DNA from: Gamsiella multidivaricata
Lineage: Eukaryota > Mortierellomycota > Mortierellomycetes > Mortierellales > Mortierellaceae
NCBI RefSeq assembly: GCF_025024155.1
Contig: NW_026251740.1
Location: 1-64,000, forward strand
Direction of reading: 5' to 3'
Length of the DNA stretch: 64,000 nucleotides
Shown here: positions 39,374 through 50,390 of the stretch, piece after piece
Layout: every line of letters begins with the position of its first letter
How positions within the stretch are numbered: the first letter of the stretch is position 1
Program-made: the position numbers and the translations under genes
Notes under the pieces: generated by a model
Told to the model about the DNA's origin: nothing
Seen by the model: the letters and a program-made list of their open reading frames with translations, nothing else
The model's database searches: none

Positions 39374-41362
39374 CTAGATCAGGTCAAAAGCTATGTAGGC
39401 AAGTCCAAGGGTGCTCAAGATATCCACCAACTGCGCGATCGCATACAACGACGTCAACTTCAGTAACAATCTCGCCTCTCTTCTCAGCTCATGGAACTGC
39501 AGGCCCAATCCGATGCTAACAAAACTCATCGTCGAGTACCATTCGCCCACCATAAACGAAAAGGAATTCACCAGCTCTCTGTCCTCTGACGGCACCACCG
39601 TGTTAAACAACACTGCCGTCAAAACAAACCCCAGCACAAACTTCGGGAATCGGCTCCAGAGCAATGTGCGGTACGGTACCGGCTTGAAATCCGACTTGGA
39701 GCGTAACAGGTCGTCCTCGAGCGAGTTGTGCAGCGCTCGCATGCGACGCTCCTCACGCTGTGTCCACACCGCGGCAACACCGACCGAAATAGGACCGATG
39801 AGTACGTTCTGGACCATCTTGACCACGGCTGCGGTCTGGACGGCCGCATCGTCGCCATAGATCGTTGCCGCCGCGATGACCGCTCCAGTCGAATCGACAC
39901 ATCCACCAAACCAGGCGCCAGATACCTGGGGACCAACGTTGATCGCCTTTGCGATATAGGGCAGCGCAATAATCGACGGAATCGTGAAGACAGAGATGAT
40001 CGCAATGGGCAGGTCAGCTTTCTTGCCTGCACCCAAGGAGGCCGCAAGGGCAATGGCGGCAGAGGATCCGCAGATAAAGGTCGCGCCGGACATGATCATC
40101 GAGGTCTGGAAGTCGATCTTGAGCCAGCTGGTGCCGATCATAGCGACGACCACGAACAGCGAAGGAGTGTCGATCCATGAGACAAACAGGGCGCGAGGTG
40201 CCAGAGGCTTCAGAACCTCAAAGTTAATGCTGCATTTTTGGGGGGGGAGGGAAGGGATGGGTTGTATGTCGACGGATAAGGTTTTTTTTGCGGGTTAGAA
40301 TAAGTAAATTGAATTGATGACGCCAGATGATGCCACCAGGCCATTGCATACACACACATAAATAAAGAAGCGCCTGTCTTCCTACTCTTCCGTCTCCATT
40401 CCCAACGGACCAACCATGAACACGACTGTTTGTGTTCTTTTGAGAAAGTATTATTCCCATCAGTGCGCCGTCGAATCCCAGTCTAAGCTGAATTTATCCA
40501 AGTTAACCTACCACAGCAGTACCAAGGACGTGGCGATGTAAAGCTCTGTCTGCTGAGCGACCTTGAGCCAGGGCGGCAAGGGTTTCGACCGTCCGTCCGG
40601 TTGCGGAGATCCGGCCATCACGTTCCTAAGGACGGCTCCGAATAGAATCGCCCAGATGGAATCTCCCAGACTCGCGCTCTTGATGCTCTTCTGTGCCGCC
40701 AACCACTTGCTCAGGAAACTCAGGAAATAGACCACCAGGTAGCCCTTCCAGAAATCCTTCCAGGCCTTGGCCTTGACGGCCCACAATGCCAGCCAGACCA
40801 AGAGCCCTTGAAGAGGGAAGAGGACCAACAGATCCAGACTTTGATTGCCGTGGAGGGAATCGAATGGGTTGGAGTTCCAAATCTCAAAATGTGCTGCGGG
40901 GATCCCGTTGTGGACAGCGATGGCGATCATGGCAAAGAGGAACAGACCGATCCAACATGGCCACCAGTCCAGATCATTCCAGCCCATCAGCCAAGGATGT
41001 CGGCTCAGGAGGGTTTGGGGTTGAGGTGCGTCTTTGTCTTTCGTACTGGTCATTTTTGATTCGTCTGCGTCCGCTAGTGTGAGCTCATTCTTTTTTCCAG
41101 AGAGAGTATGGTTGCTGTTGTTCGAATCTGATGTAGCTGAGGAAATGGACATGGGGTTTCGGGTGGTCAAGGCTGGAGTGGGGACATTGTCATTCGAAGG
41201 GGCCACTGCTTCTGGGTCTGGTAATGAATCTGGGGTGTAGTGGGGAGGGGTATCGAGTGAAGACATATCGTCGCCGGAGTGGAATGTGCTGGTGTTGAGG
41301 TGGCCGAGTTGATCGGCTGCCGAGGGCCTGTGATGGCGGGTATGTTGTTGTTCTGAGGACAT
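39374..41362 (-). CDS. YeiH/UPF0324-family transporter (putative sulfate exporter family)
   Basis: Two exons join in phase: 41362-40512 and 40229-39374, giving 568 residues. About the first 120 residues are hydrophilic, Ser/Pro/Asn-rich and disordered, an extension not found in the bacterial family. After this come about ten hydrophobic helices. Family hallmarks include SMIMSGATFICGSSAAIALAA with a Gly-Ser-Ser re-entrant-like segment, GPQVSGAWFGGCVDSTGAVIAAATIYGD and VKMVQNVLIGPISVGVAAVW. Members are mostly bacterial and annotated as putative sulfate or sulfonate exporters without firm substrate proof. The first helices are WWPCWIGLFLFAMIAIAV and SLDLLVLFPLQGLLVWLALW. Localisation is likely plasma or vacuolar membrane. 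The bacterial affinity of the family suggests past horizontal transfer, with one intron gained later; this needs a tree. Confidence 0.82.
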
Positions 41363-42733
41363 TGGAAAGGGTCTCTCTGTGTGTGTGCTTCAGTTGCTGT
41401 TCCTGAAAAAAAGGGAATGAAGGACGTGGTAAGTTGTTTGAAAGGTTCCGGTTGGAGAGAAGTGTAAAGGTCAAAAGGTGAAAAACCAAGAAAAGAGAAA
41501 GATAAGGTAGCAAAGGGCGGGTATGTTTCTTGTTGTTTAAATATGGTTTTTCGTACTTTGTTCCCACAGTGGAGCGGAGAGAGTCCGCCGCAGAGGGCGC
41601 TTTCCCATCTCACTTGCACTCTGTCCTTCTTGACCTCTTCCTCCTGTCACCAATTGCGCTGCAGGGATCGGATGGATAAACCCCTTCTCATATTATCCCT
41701 CTGTTGGCTGTGTGCATAGGCTACTAAAGATGTAGATGCATTCAGCATCGTCCTCCTTTTCATGTGTACGAGAACACTAATGAAATAAAAAAAAACCTCT
41801 CCCCTCTCAAGTGGGTTCCGCGCCTCGGCCGAACGGACATCCAAATAAATACTTTGTTGCGCCAATGCCATGTTCTTTCTCTATTGCAGCAGGCCTGCTG
41901 TGCCATTGACCATGATCCACTTACTCATCTCTCTGCTAGTCGCCTCTGCCCACTTATTCTGTTCAAAAACATAGAACAGGTGGGGCTAGGAGGGAGACAA
42001 AAAAAACTGTCGCTCAGGGCAAAATAGGACCTTTTTTTCCCTTCCCACCCTCATAGCCTCCAGCAAAGGAAAATGAAGCCGCTGCAATTCGAGTCACCAT
42101 TCATAGTGCCAATTCGTACAAGGTTCAGTTTGCTGCATTGTTTGGAGAGCCACGGACGAGGGAAAATATCGAGGGTCCCCCCACAGTGGTTTACGGGTAT
42201 GTAGAGGATGCTGCTTTGTTTTTAAGTTGGTTGGTGTAGCATGCATTCCATGGATGCCTGACCTTGAAAGACTCCACCGTAGTTTTCATTATTTATTTTT
42301 AAACGCAACAGCTGTCTAACCGGGTTGGCGTCCCTCTTAATGTTTCTAGATAGATGCGTGTTCTTTTTTTAATATTTCTTTAGCTATCGTCGACATGTCA
42401 GGATCATCCCGGGGCGCCATGCTGTCATAACTGACGACCGTGTTTATTATGTCCGAGACAGATGACTCAACCTGCATCTTTTGACCGTGGAGGGAGTCCG
42501 TTTTTTTTGGGGAGCCTGTCGTCTGGGGGAAGAGGCTTTCCTTTTAGGGACACAACGGACCAAGCAGGGTTGTCTGCCATTGGGTCATGCTTGGGAAAAT
42601 GAAGGTGCGTAGATATGATTTTATTGTTCTTCGATAGTCAATAGTCAATGGCGATACATAAAACGAAGGTGGTGTTCATAAAAAAAAAAATGCAGAGAGG
42701 TAGTTCTGCAGGACACGAAATAACTGAGGCTAT
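41363..42733. other. Intergenic between transporter genes
   Basis: About 1.4 kb without a convincing gene. The portion next to 41362 is the promoter side of the YeiH-type gene and reads CT-rich on the minus strand. The remainder has short frames with no family signature and A/T runs near 41788 and 42366. The end near 42680 is the 3' region of the P-type ATPase gene. Confidence 0.5.
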
Positions 42734-45700
42734 CTAGAACCACATGTGGAAGAGGCGTAAATACATCATCTTGGCGAATTGCGTGAGAATAAAGTACGAC
42801 AGCAAGGCGCCAACCAGGTAGGCGTAGAAAATGCCCGGGAGAGTGACGAAACTTAGTATGTCGCGGAACACTGGGATATAGGGAAGGACCAGGACAATCG
42901 TCGCGATGATCACCGTGCCAACCATCACTGGAAGGGCAGCGTTGGTCTGCACAAATGCCAGTTTGGGTGAGCGGATCACGTAGATGACAAGCAGCTGTGA
43001 CAGAGCCCCCTCCGTGAACCAAGACGTTTGGAAGAGCAGAACCTTCTGTGGGTCGTCTGAAGTCTGGACACCAAAGTAGAACCAACCAAACAGGAAGGTT
43101 GTGATATCAAAGATCGAAGACCAGGGACCCATGAAAAGCATGAAGCGCAAGATAGAACGGATGTTCCAGCGGTGCGGAACCATCAAAAATTCCTTATCCA
43201 TATGGTCCCAAGGGATGGTGACCTGGGAAATGTCATAGAGTAGGTTCTGGGCTAGAATATGGATCGGAAGCATGGGCAGGAAGGGCAGCCAGGAGGACGC
43301 GACCAACATCGAGAACACGTTTCCAAAGTTAGAGGAGATGGCCATCATGATGTACTTCATGGTATTACCGTAGGTGGTCCGACCCACGACAACGGAATCC
43401 GCAACGACAACAAGCGACTTCTCTAGCAGAATCACATCTGCGGATTCCTTGGCAATATCCGTAGCAGTGTCGACCGAGATGCCAACGTCGGCCTCGGCCA
43501 AGGCGGGAGCGTCGTTGATGCCATCGCCGAGGAAGCCCACGACGCGGTTAGAGCGCTTCAGGGCACGGACGACCAAGGACTTTTGCAGAGGTGTCAACTT
43601 CGCAAAAATGGTCGCATCGCGCGCAACCTTGGTAATCTGCTCGTCGTCAAGACCGTTCAGGTCTTCGGTCGTGACAACGGACTTGATAGGAAGGTTGATT
43701 TGCTGACAAACCTTGCGGCAGACGGCAGCCGAGTCGCCAGTCAAGACCTTGATTTCGACCCCGAGAGTCATGAGTTCCTTTATAGCAGGGCCGGTCGATC
43801 CCTTCGGAGGGTCAAGGAAACCAATCAAGCCAGCGAAGACCATGTCGCATTCATCAGATATGCCGTAGTTATCCTTGATCTTGTCCACGTCTCGGTAGGC
43901 TACAGCGACAACCCGGACACCATCGATATTCAGATCCTTGTTCATCTCAAGGATGTGAGCGACCATTTCGGGTGTCAAAGTGTGGATCTGGCCACTCTCC
44001 AGTTCCTCGAGCGTGTCGAGAGTAGCGGTAGTACCATCAATATCAACCATCTGGATGTCAAAGGCCGGTTTACCATTCCGTGGGATTATAATTTTGGTGC
44101 AAACACTCAACATTTCCTCGACGGCGCCCTTGGAGATGAGCATGGTAATGCACGTGGAGGTGTCCTGGAGCACGACCGACATGCGGCGCCGGACGAAATC
44201 GAAGGGAATCTCATCTTGCTTAAGATAACGAGCAGCAAAGGCTACAGCAGCAGGCTTCAGGTTCGTTCCTACGTCCTTGCCGTTGCCGGATTCATACATG
44301 GGCAGAGCAGAGGCCGTCTTCTCAAAATATTCGACGACAGCGACATCGAGCAAGTTCTTGAGGCCGGTCTGGAAGCGCGAGTTCAGGAAGGCAAGCTGGA
44401 GCGAATGCATGGAGGCCTTGCCGTGGTAGTCGAGGTGGCGAACAAGGACGACTTTGTTCTCCGTCAGAGTGCCAGTCTTGTCGGTGCAGAGGATATCCAT
44501 CGATCCGAGGTTGATAATAGAATCTAAGTTCTTGACGATGCAGTGCTTCTTGGACATCAAGTAGGCGCCTCGAGCCAAGTTCGAGTTGACAATCATGGGA
44601 AGCATTTCGGGGGTGAGACCAACGGCAACAGACAGGGCAAAGAGCACAGCATCGGTCCAGTTTTTGTGCACGAAACCGTTGATCAGGAGCACAGGAGGGA
44701 CCATCACAGCCATGATTCCGAAGAACACCCATGAGATGTTGCGGACGCCCATTTGGAAGGCATTCTCGGGGCGACGCTTCGCCAACTCCTTGGCCATCGA
44801 ACCGAAGAACGTGTTTATGCCAGTCTTTTCGACCAGGACCGTGGCTGTACCCGAGACGACAGACGTGCCCATGTAGCACATGTCAGGGCAACTGAGGTCG
44901 ACGTCGTCACCGGTTGCAGCAGTGCTCCTGAGATCGATGCGGCGGATACCGAAGCACGCATAAATACTTCGTATGAGCGAATCCTTGAGAGAGTAGTCAT
45001 CAGTGGGGGCTGCAACAGGGGGAGGCTGCAAAGTCGAGCGCTGTCCGAGCTCAACCACATTAAAGCGGGTATTCTTGTCAATAAGGATGGCAGACGCGTC
45101 CAAGGGAACCACTTTGCTTTCCATGACCTCATACGAACTCTGCTGTCTCGCGTTCAGGGCATCCATGGCTTCTGAATAAGCACTGAACTTCTCGACAGGT
45201 ATGGCCTCCCCAGTCAGAGCAGCCTGAGACACAAAGAGATCCTTCGAGTCTATGATCTTGACGTCCGCTGGGATCAAGTCACCAGCGGAAAGCTGGACCC
45301 AATCGCCAGGAACAATATCCTCGATGGGGACATCCGTTTGAACCGTCGCGTGGTTTAAGATCTTGATCACGTCCTCTGGCGTGGGATCGCGATCTTCAGG
45401 ACAGGAATACTGGCGGGTAACAGTGATCATGGTCGACACCAGGGACTTGAGGGCCTTGGCAGCTGAAGCAGATTTCCACTCCTGCCAGAAACGGAGTCCA
45501 GTCGAGATTGCGACCATGATGAACATGATGCTGCCTCCGTTGTTGTCGCCGGTCAGGATCGTGGAGGTACCAAGGATGCAAAGCAGGATATTGAAGGGAT
45601 GAACCAGAGCATGGAACAGTAGTTTGTACCAAGCTTGTTCGTTTTCAAAACTGATGATATTATTGCCATGGATCGCCCTGGCTCTCTCAACCTGTTCGTT

Positions 45701-45850
45701 GTTGAGGGGCAGAAGGTCCGCAACCCCAGGGGAGGCAGGGGAGGTGGCGCTGATAGAGGTAGCAGAGGCGACCCCACCATAGACATTGCCATGGTCGGCC
45801 GTGAGGGTGTCGATGAGCTGATCGACGTCCGTAGGGATGTGAGACGACAT
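42734..45850 (-). CDS. mgtA-like: MgtA-type (P3B) Mg2+-transporting P-type ATPase
   Basis: This single uninterrupted frame encodes 1038 residues, the longest intronless coding region in the window. MgtA/MgtB ATPases import Mg2+ using ATP. The phosphorylation motif is DKTGTLTE with Asp457; the actuator TGE has Glu215; the hinge GDGINDAPALAEAD is present; and the fourth helix reads GLTPEMLPMIV, as in Mg2+ transporters. Ten membrane helices are expected: two before the actuator, two around MAVMVPPVLLING, and six at the C-terminus from ISSNFGNVFSMLVASS to FILTQFAKMMYL. An insertion of about 90 residues lies between the TGE loop and CPDMCYMGTSVVSG. The family is predominantly bacterial but is known in some fungi and plants. 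The lack of introns among intron-rich neighbours fits a transferred origin. Confidence 0.93.
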   Translation of the reverse strand: MSSHIPTDVDQLIDTLTADHGNVYGGVASATSISATSPASPGVADLLPLNNEQVERARAIHGNNIISFENEQAWYKLLFHALVHPFNILLCILGTSTILTGDNNGGSIMFIMVAISTGLRFWQEWKSASAAKALKSLVSTMITVTRQYSCPEDRDPTPEDVIKILNHATVQTDVPIEDIVPGDWVQLSAGDLIPADVKIIDSKDLFVSQAALTGEAIPVEKFSAYSEAMDALNARQQSSYEVMESKVVPLDASAILIDKNTRFNVVELGQRSTLQPPPVAAPTDDYSLKDSLIRSIYACFGIRRIDLRSTAATGDDVDLSCPDMCYMGTSVVSGTATVLVEKTGINTFFGSMAKELAKRRPENAFQMGVRNISWVFFGIMAVMVPPVLLINGFVHKNWTDAVLFALSVAVGLTPEMLPMIVNSNLARGAYLMSKKHCIVKNLDSIINLGSMDILCTDKTGTLTENKVVLVRHLDYHGKASMHSLQLAFLNSRFQTGLKNLLDVAVVEYFEKTASALPMYESGNGKDVGTNLKPAAVAFAARYLKQDEIPFDFVRRRMSVVLQDTSTCITMLISKGAVEEMLSVCTKIIIPRNGKPAFDIQMVDIDGTTATLDTLEELESGQIHTLTPEMVAHILEMNKDLNIDGVRVVAVAYRDVDKIKDNYGISDECDMVFAGLIGFLDPPKGSTGPAIKELMTLGVEIKVLTGDSAAVCRKVCQQINLPIKSVVTTEDLNGLDDEQITKVARDATIFAKLTPLQKSLVVRALKRSNRVVGFLGDGINDAPALAEADVGISVDTATDIAKESADVILLEKSLVVVADSVVVGRTTYGNTMKYIMMAISSNFGNVFSMLVASSWLPFLPMLPIHILAQNLLYDISQVTIPWDHMDKEFLMVPHRWNIRSILRFMLFMGPWSSIFDITTFLFGWFYFGVQTSDDPQKVLLFQTSWFTEGALSQLLVIYVIRSPKLAFVQTNAALPVMVGTVIIATIVLVLPYIPVFRDILSFVTLPGIFYAYLVGALLSYFILTQFAKMMYLRLFHMWF

Positions 45851-48212
45851 AGCGATAGCTCAAAGGGGGATGGGTGGGACCAAGGACCTTAGGGTGGTTT
45901 ATACGAGGACTGATGCGTGCAGAAGAAAGAGACAGCACAGCAGTAGTTAGAACAACTGGATCAATGGATAATACATGACGGAGGAGCATGAAGCTGAGCG
46001 ACAGAGTGCATTGATAGGGCATACCTGGATCACACAGACGAGGGACTCGCTGTTCTGGGAGGAGATGTGGGTCGCCAGTGCTGTAGACAACCGAGGATGG
46101 GACAGAAGGATTAAGCGCCGATTAATAAGATTCCTAGCATCAGTCGAAGGCGCTGATGGCAGTATAGAAATACTTGCGCTTACCAATTGACGAGTGTAGG
46201 GAAAGGGGGCAAGTCGACGCCAATTCTTGGATAGGATTCGGGGTAGAGCTGCGGAGAAGGATGTTTGCTAGTGAGTGTTGGCAACAAAGAACCGGAGGTT
46301 GGCGTTGTTGTCCGATAAGGGTGTAAGAGGGTGGGCTGGGTGTTTAATGGGAAACGAGGTGGCTCTTTATATACTGAAGGCACATCTCCATGGAGAAGGA
46401 AATATACATTTTTACGCGCTGGCGTATCTTCAGCATTCTACGACAAAGGAACAACAAAAGGAGCCTGCGGCACCAACCTTATTCTATGGCAACTGGATGA
46501 GACAAAAAAAAAACGCCTACAATAGAGTCGACGACAGAGCCAATATGCGGAACAAGGATTCCCAGCGTTCGTCGTCCCTCTGCCTCCTCGGACCGTGCTT
46601 TATCTCTGAGCGGACTTTTCTATGGACTCTATGCGGCTGTTGAGTGGTGCGCACAAAAAGGAACGAGAAACTCCAATGAGGCGTACATGGACGTTTAAGG
46701 GAATCAAAATGCCTCATCTGTCCATGTGGACTCGGCGCACGAACATATTTTTTTTTATATACCCTGCGTGTCATTCTGCAGGTAATCAATAACTGTAGAG
46801 ATGCTGGTGCGTAATTTGGATATTGCTCGGCGCAAACAAAAAAAAAAAAGAAAGAAAGCCTGACCGAGGACCGCGTAGATCGAATAATAAAAAAGCTATG
46901 ATTAGGTACTTTTTGTTCAAAGACGTCGTTCGAGTTCGATTGTGCGCTCTTTTCTCGATCCAGCAAGCGCTCACAGCTTTTTCTACGTCAAAATATAGGC
47001 GGGAATAAAATTTGTTCTGCGCCCAAGTTGTAGGAATGTGAGTGATCTGAATGTACGTGAAGCGTAGAAAACAATGTCGACTCGGGACCGTGCGAGACAC
47101 TCCTTCTATCTCTGGGACGTACAGACTATACAAAAAAAGAAGAACACATATGCTTTGTACACTTTCCTCTTATTTCGATCGGTACGCCCAAGAAGAAACT
47201 ACAAGGCTTACGCGGGCGCAGGTTGTTGACGACCGATACACATCCAGAAACACAACCCATGCGCCATGTTACTTAAGGGACTTGGAATAGTCACATTCTG
47301 TCGTTCACATTTTTTTTGACTGCACTAATCTCACAGGTGGGGTATGGCCAAAGGCCTAGTAGCAAGGTGCGATTGCGATTTCCAGGATATATTATTTTGT
47401 TCTTCATGTTTGACTGCACCGGACCATACTGAATTGCAAAGCACAAATGCGGGTGCGACATTCTATGGTCTAGAGCACCGATATCGTGGATGGACCTGCA
47501 GAGATCAAATAATGCGCACCATTTCGCACCATAGATAAGCAAACCAGAAATGGACCGAAATATGGTTGACCTTCACGTCTCCCATAAAGATCAATATCCA
47601 AGATCCCGCCGAGCACTCTTGAGCGACAACAGTGTCTCGTTTCTCGTAGTAAAAGATCTTATGGACGTATGATGATCCCTTGTTTCCCTCTGTAATGGCC
47701 GCTGCAACTGTTGTTAGATGCAAAAGGGGCCTGAAGAGGATTTAGATTGACTTGCCAAAATTTAGCCAGAGCCATAGGTTTTAGTACAAGAGGGCGCTGC
47801 GAGTGCGGTCTATCGGATTGATGTATCGAAGACAGTCGCCATGGAAGTGTAGAAGAGGGGCGACGTCTATGGCGAGGATATACAAGAGAGGTGGTTGGAC
47901 GGTCTGAGTAATGTCCAGCGGCGTGGTATCCTTCGCATAGACGTACGCTATGAGATATCCAATGTCCTTAGCAGGGAAAGACGCGTTGAAGCATTCCACT
48001 GCACTTGTAGTCGTGATAGGCCCTGCACGCACAGACCTTTGCTTCCGAGTGGTGCGCTCGAATTCGCCCACTGCTGGTTATGTCCTCGGCCATGTGGAAC
48101 ATCGGACCCCGAAATGGAAAGAGCACACTCTTCATAAATCCAGCCAACTGCGAATCCATCTTACTCTTCTCTCTCATCATCCTTTTACTGCATCCTCATC
48201 ACTCATCGCAGA
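45851..48212. other. Large intergenic region between divergent ATPase and GDPD genes
   Basis: This 2.4-kb stretch separates two divergent genes. I found no frame with a recognisable family or splice-linked exons. The longest candidates (for example a 96-codon minus-strand frame at 48071-47781 and a plus-strand frame at 47051-47290) have no supporting signature. Parts may be 5' leader or leader introns of the ATPase gene. Confidence 0.5.
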
Positions 48213-49198
48213 ATGTCACGCCAGCAGGTTCTCACCCTTGCCTCCTCACGGTTCAACAGTCTCCCCCTCAGCGTCGGCCATCGGTAAAACACAAAAACGA
48301 AACGGCAGCTCGAATAATGATAGGCGGGTGATTCTCTCGCTAGGTGTGCGATTGACCTGGATGTGCCGGTGTCGATAACCCCTATCCTATTCCGTCTTGG
48401 CACCCTTTCCCTACCCACCTAACTGCAACTGCTTCGTCTCATAGAGGCGCATCCGAGCAATGGCCTGAAAACTCGATCATCTCCATGGCTCAGGCCGTCA
48501 AGGACGGTGCTGACGGTCTCGAAGGGGGTAAGGGCTCAGTTGCCAAACATCTCAAGGACTGGCAGGGCAGTTGAACATACGAACGCAAGAATATTCAGCC
48601 GGAACATCATACATGACTACATAGACCTCCACCTTACTTCAGACGGCGAGATCATTGTCATGCATGACCCCTCCCTCGAACGAACAACAAACGGCACAGG
48701 ACTAGTCAAGGATCGGCCCTGGAATGGATACATTGACGGACTCAAATCCAAGAAGGAACCCCATGTCGGCGTTCCCCGCTGCATTGATGTTCTTGCCTTC
48801 CTGGCCCAGGAGGGTAACGAGAAGGTCTGGTGGAACATTGATATCAAGGTGAGCTGTCTTATCCTATGTTTGTTTATCATGAACATTATATCACCGGGGC
48901 CTGTCATACTGCAAAGGAGACTCCGGCTTGGCCTTCCTTAGCGCAATTTCTATTTTTGTTTTCTGGGTATCCTTGCTCCCTCGTCTGGATGCCTGGTTGT
49001 ATACATGATCCTGTAGCGCTTTTGTTCTATGGCAACTATTACGACTATTACGACTAGTTTATGAGAAACGCATCGAATCTTTGTCTGGCTGATAGAACAC
49101 GCGTTCTTTGCGTACACATTTGCGAGGCTCGCATCCAATCGATCGTACCATGCATCGACATCGATTGCGTGCTCAGTTACTAATCCTTCTCCGCCTAC

Positions 49199-49233
<35 letters not shown>

Positions 49234-49844
49234 TATAGATGAATAACTCACCTGCACTACTGTTCTCCAAGTTCGCAAAGCTGATCGAGGAAAACTTCCC
49301 CGGCCGGGATTTCTCATCCCAGATTGTCCTGGGCCTTTGGCACCCAAAGTTCCTCCCTGCTGCGGACAAGTACCTTCCAAAATTCAGTCGAATCCACATT
49401 GGATTCAGTATCCCAATCGCGCGGCAACACTTCCCACCGAGCGCCGTGGATGGATACAGCATCAACTTTATGGTCCTATCCACGCCCGCAGGACGACAGT
49501 TCATCAAGGAGATGCAGGCAGCTGGGAAGTCGATCCTGGCCTGGACGGTTAACGACATGGCGGAGGCGCGGGAGTGTGTCAAGATGGGTGTCGATTATGT
49601 TCTCACGGATCGGACAAAGACACTTCACAAGCTTCTTCATGAGTATGAGGCATTGGGCAGGGATGGAGTCGATCAAAAGTATGCTGATGAGGTCTTCGAC
49701 ACCTGGAGCCGATGGTCCAGATACACGTTCTGGAGGGCATTGATCTGGGTATTCCTAACAGCGCGGTTCAATAGTGCGACCAGACGGTTGAATCTGGAGC
49801 CAGACTTGGACTTGGATTTGCCGAGGGAAGTCTTCACGAAGTAG
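48213..49844 (+). CDS. Glycerophosphodiester phosphodiesterase (GDPD family)
   Basis: Four exons join in phase: 48213-48283, 48445-48527, 48625-48848 and 49239-49844, giving 327 residues. GDPD enzymes cleave deacylated phospholipids such as glycerophosphocholine to glycerol-3-phosphate and an alcohol. The TIM-barrel active site is visible: VGHRGASE with His23 and Arg24, PENS, then DGLEGDLHLTSDG with Glu50 and Asp52, and VMHDPSLERTTNGTG with His65. Further conserved blocks are VWWNIDIK and SILAWTVNDMAEARECVKMG followed by VDYVLTDR. No secretion signal is seen, but a hydrophobic segment YTFWRALIWVFLTARF near the C-terminus could associate with a membrane. Intron 3 (390 bp) contains a run of about 29 T immediately before its acceptor. 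Confidence 0.9.
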
Positions 49845-50390
49845 AAACAAACAAGGCAAAGCGGTTGAGTGTATGAGAAAGTGGCTATGGATACCAAATA
49901 GTTAGGACATTGAGAAATTCAAAGGCCCTAGAGACAATAGAGAGAATGCCAAGGACATGCATGATTAATGCACACTCCACAGAAGGTTGCACATTCCAGT
50001 GGTCTCTCCTATTTCCTCCTTGACGATATAAACCAAGGATCATCAAAAAGTTTGCTCTTCTGTGGGGATCCCTTTTGTCCTCCCCCCCCCCTTCTTTTTT
50101 TTTTTGATCCCCCTTGAAGACGAGAAAGGCAAGATGCCGAGGGCGACAATGATGATCCTTACCCATTGCAAGGAGATAATGGCCTTGTCCCCAGTGCGAG
50201 TGATGCACACGGCAGAGCTAGGGGGAAGCATCATGAAGAGTGCGGTTTTCGGACATGGGTAATGCTTCTTGGCACCTCTCCTTCTCAACAGGCACGCTCT
50301 TCACTTTCCTCATTCCGACATTCATCGGCATTCTTGAATCTTCCTTCGATCTGAAATCACTTCAGGGCCTGGACGAACTTTATTATTATT
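49845..50390. other. Intergenic, promoter of the GT69 gene
   Basis: This segment contains the 3' end of the GDPD gene and the upstream region of the glycosyltransferase gene. A C run followed by a T run lies at about 50082-50105. The short frames seen on both strands have no recognised family. Confidence 0.5.

Noticed and set aside
43583..44527. 314-codon plus-strand frame
   Set aside because: It is antisense to the P-type ATPase core, whose motifs are unambiguous; the plus-strand product has no family signature.
47781..48071. 96-codon minus-strand frame
   Set aside because: It contains some hydrophobic stretches but no clear family motif or splice-linked continuation.
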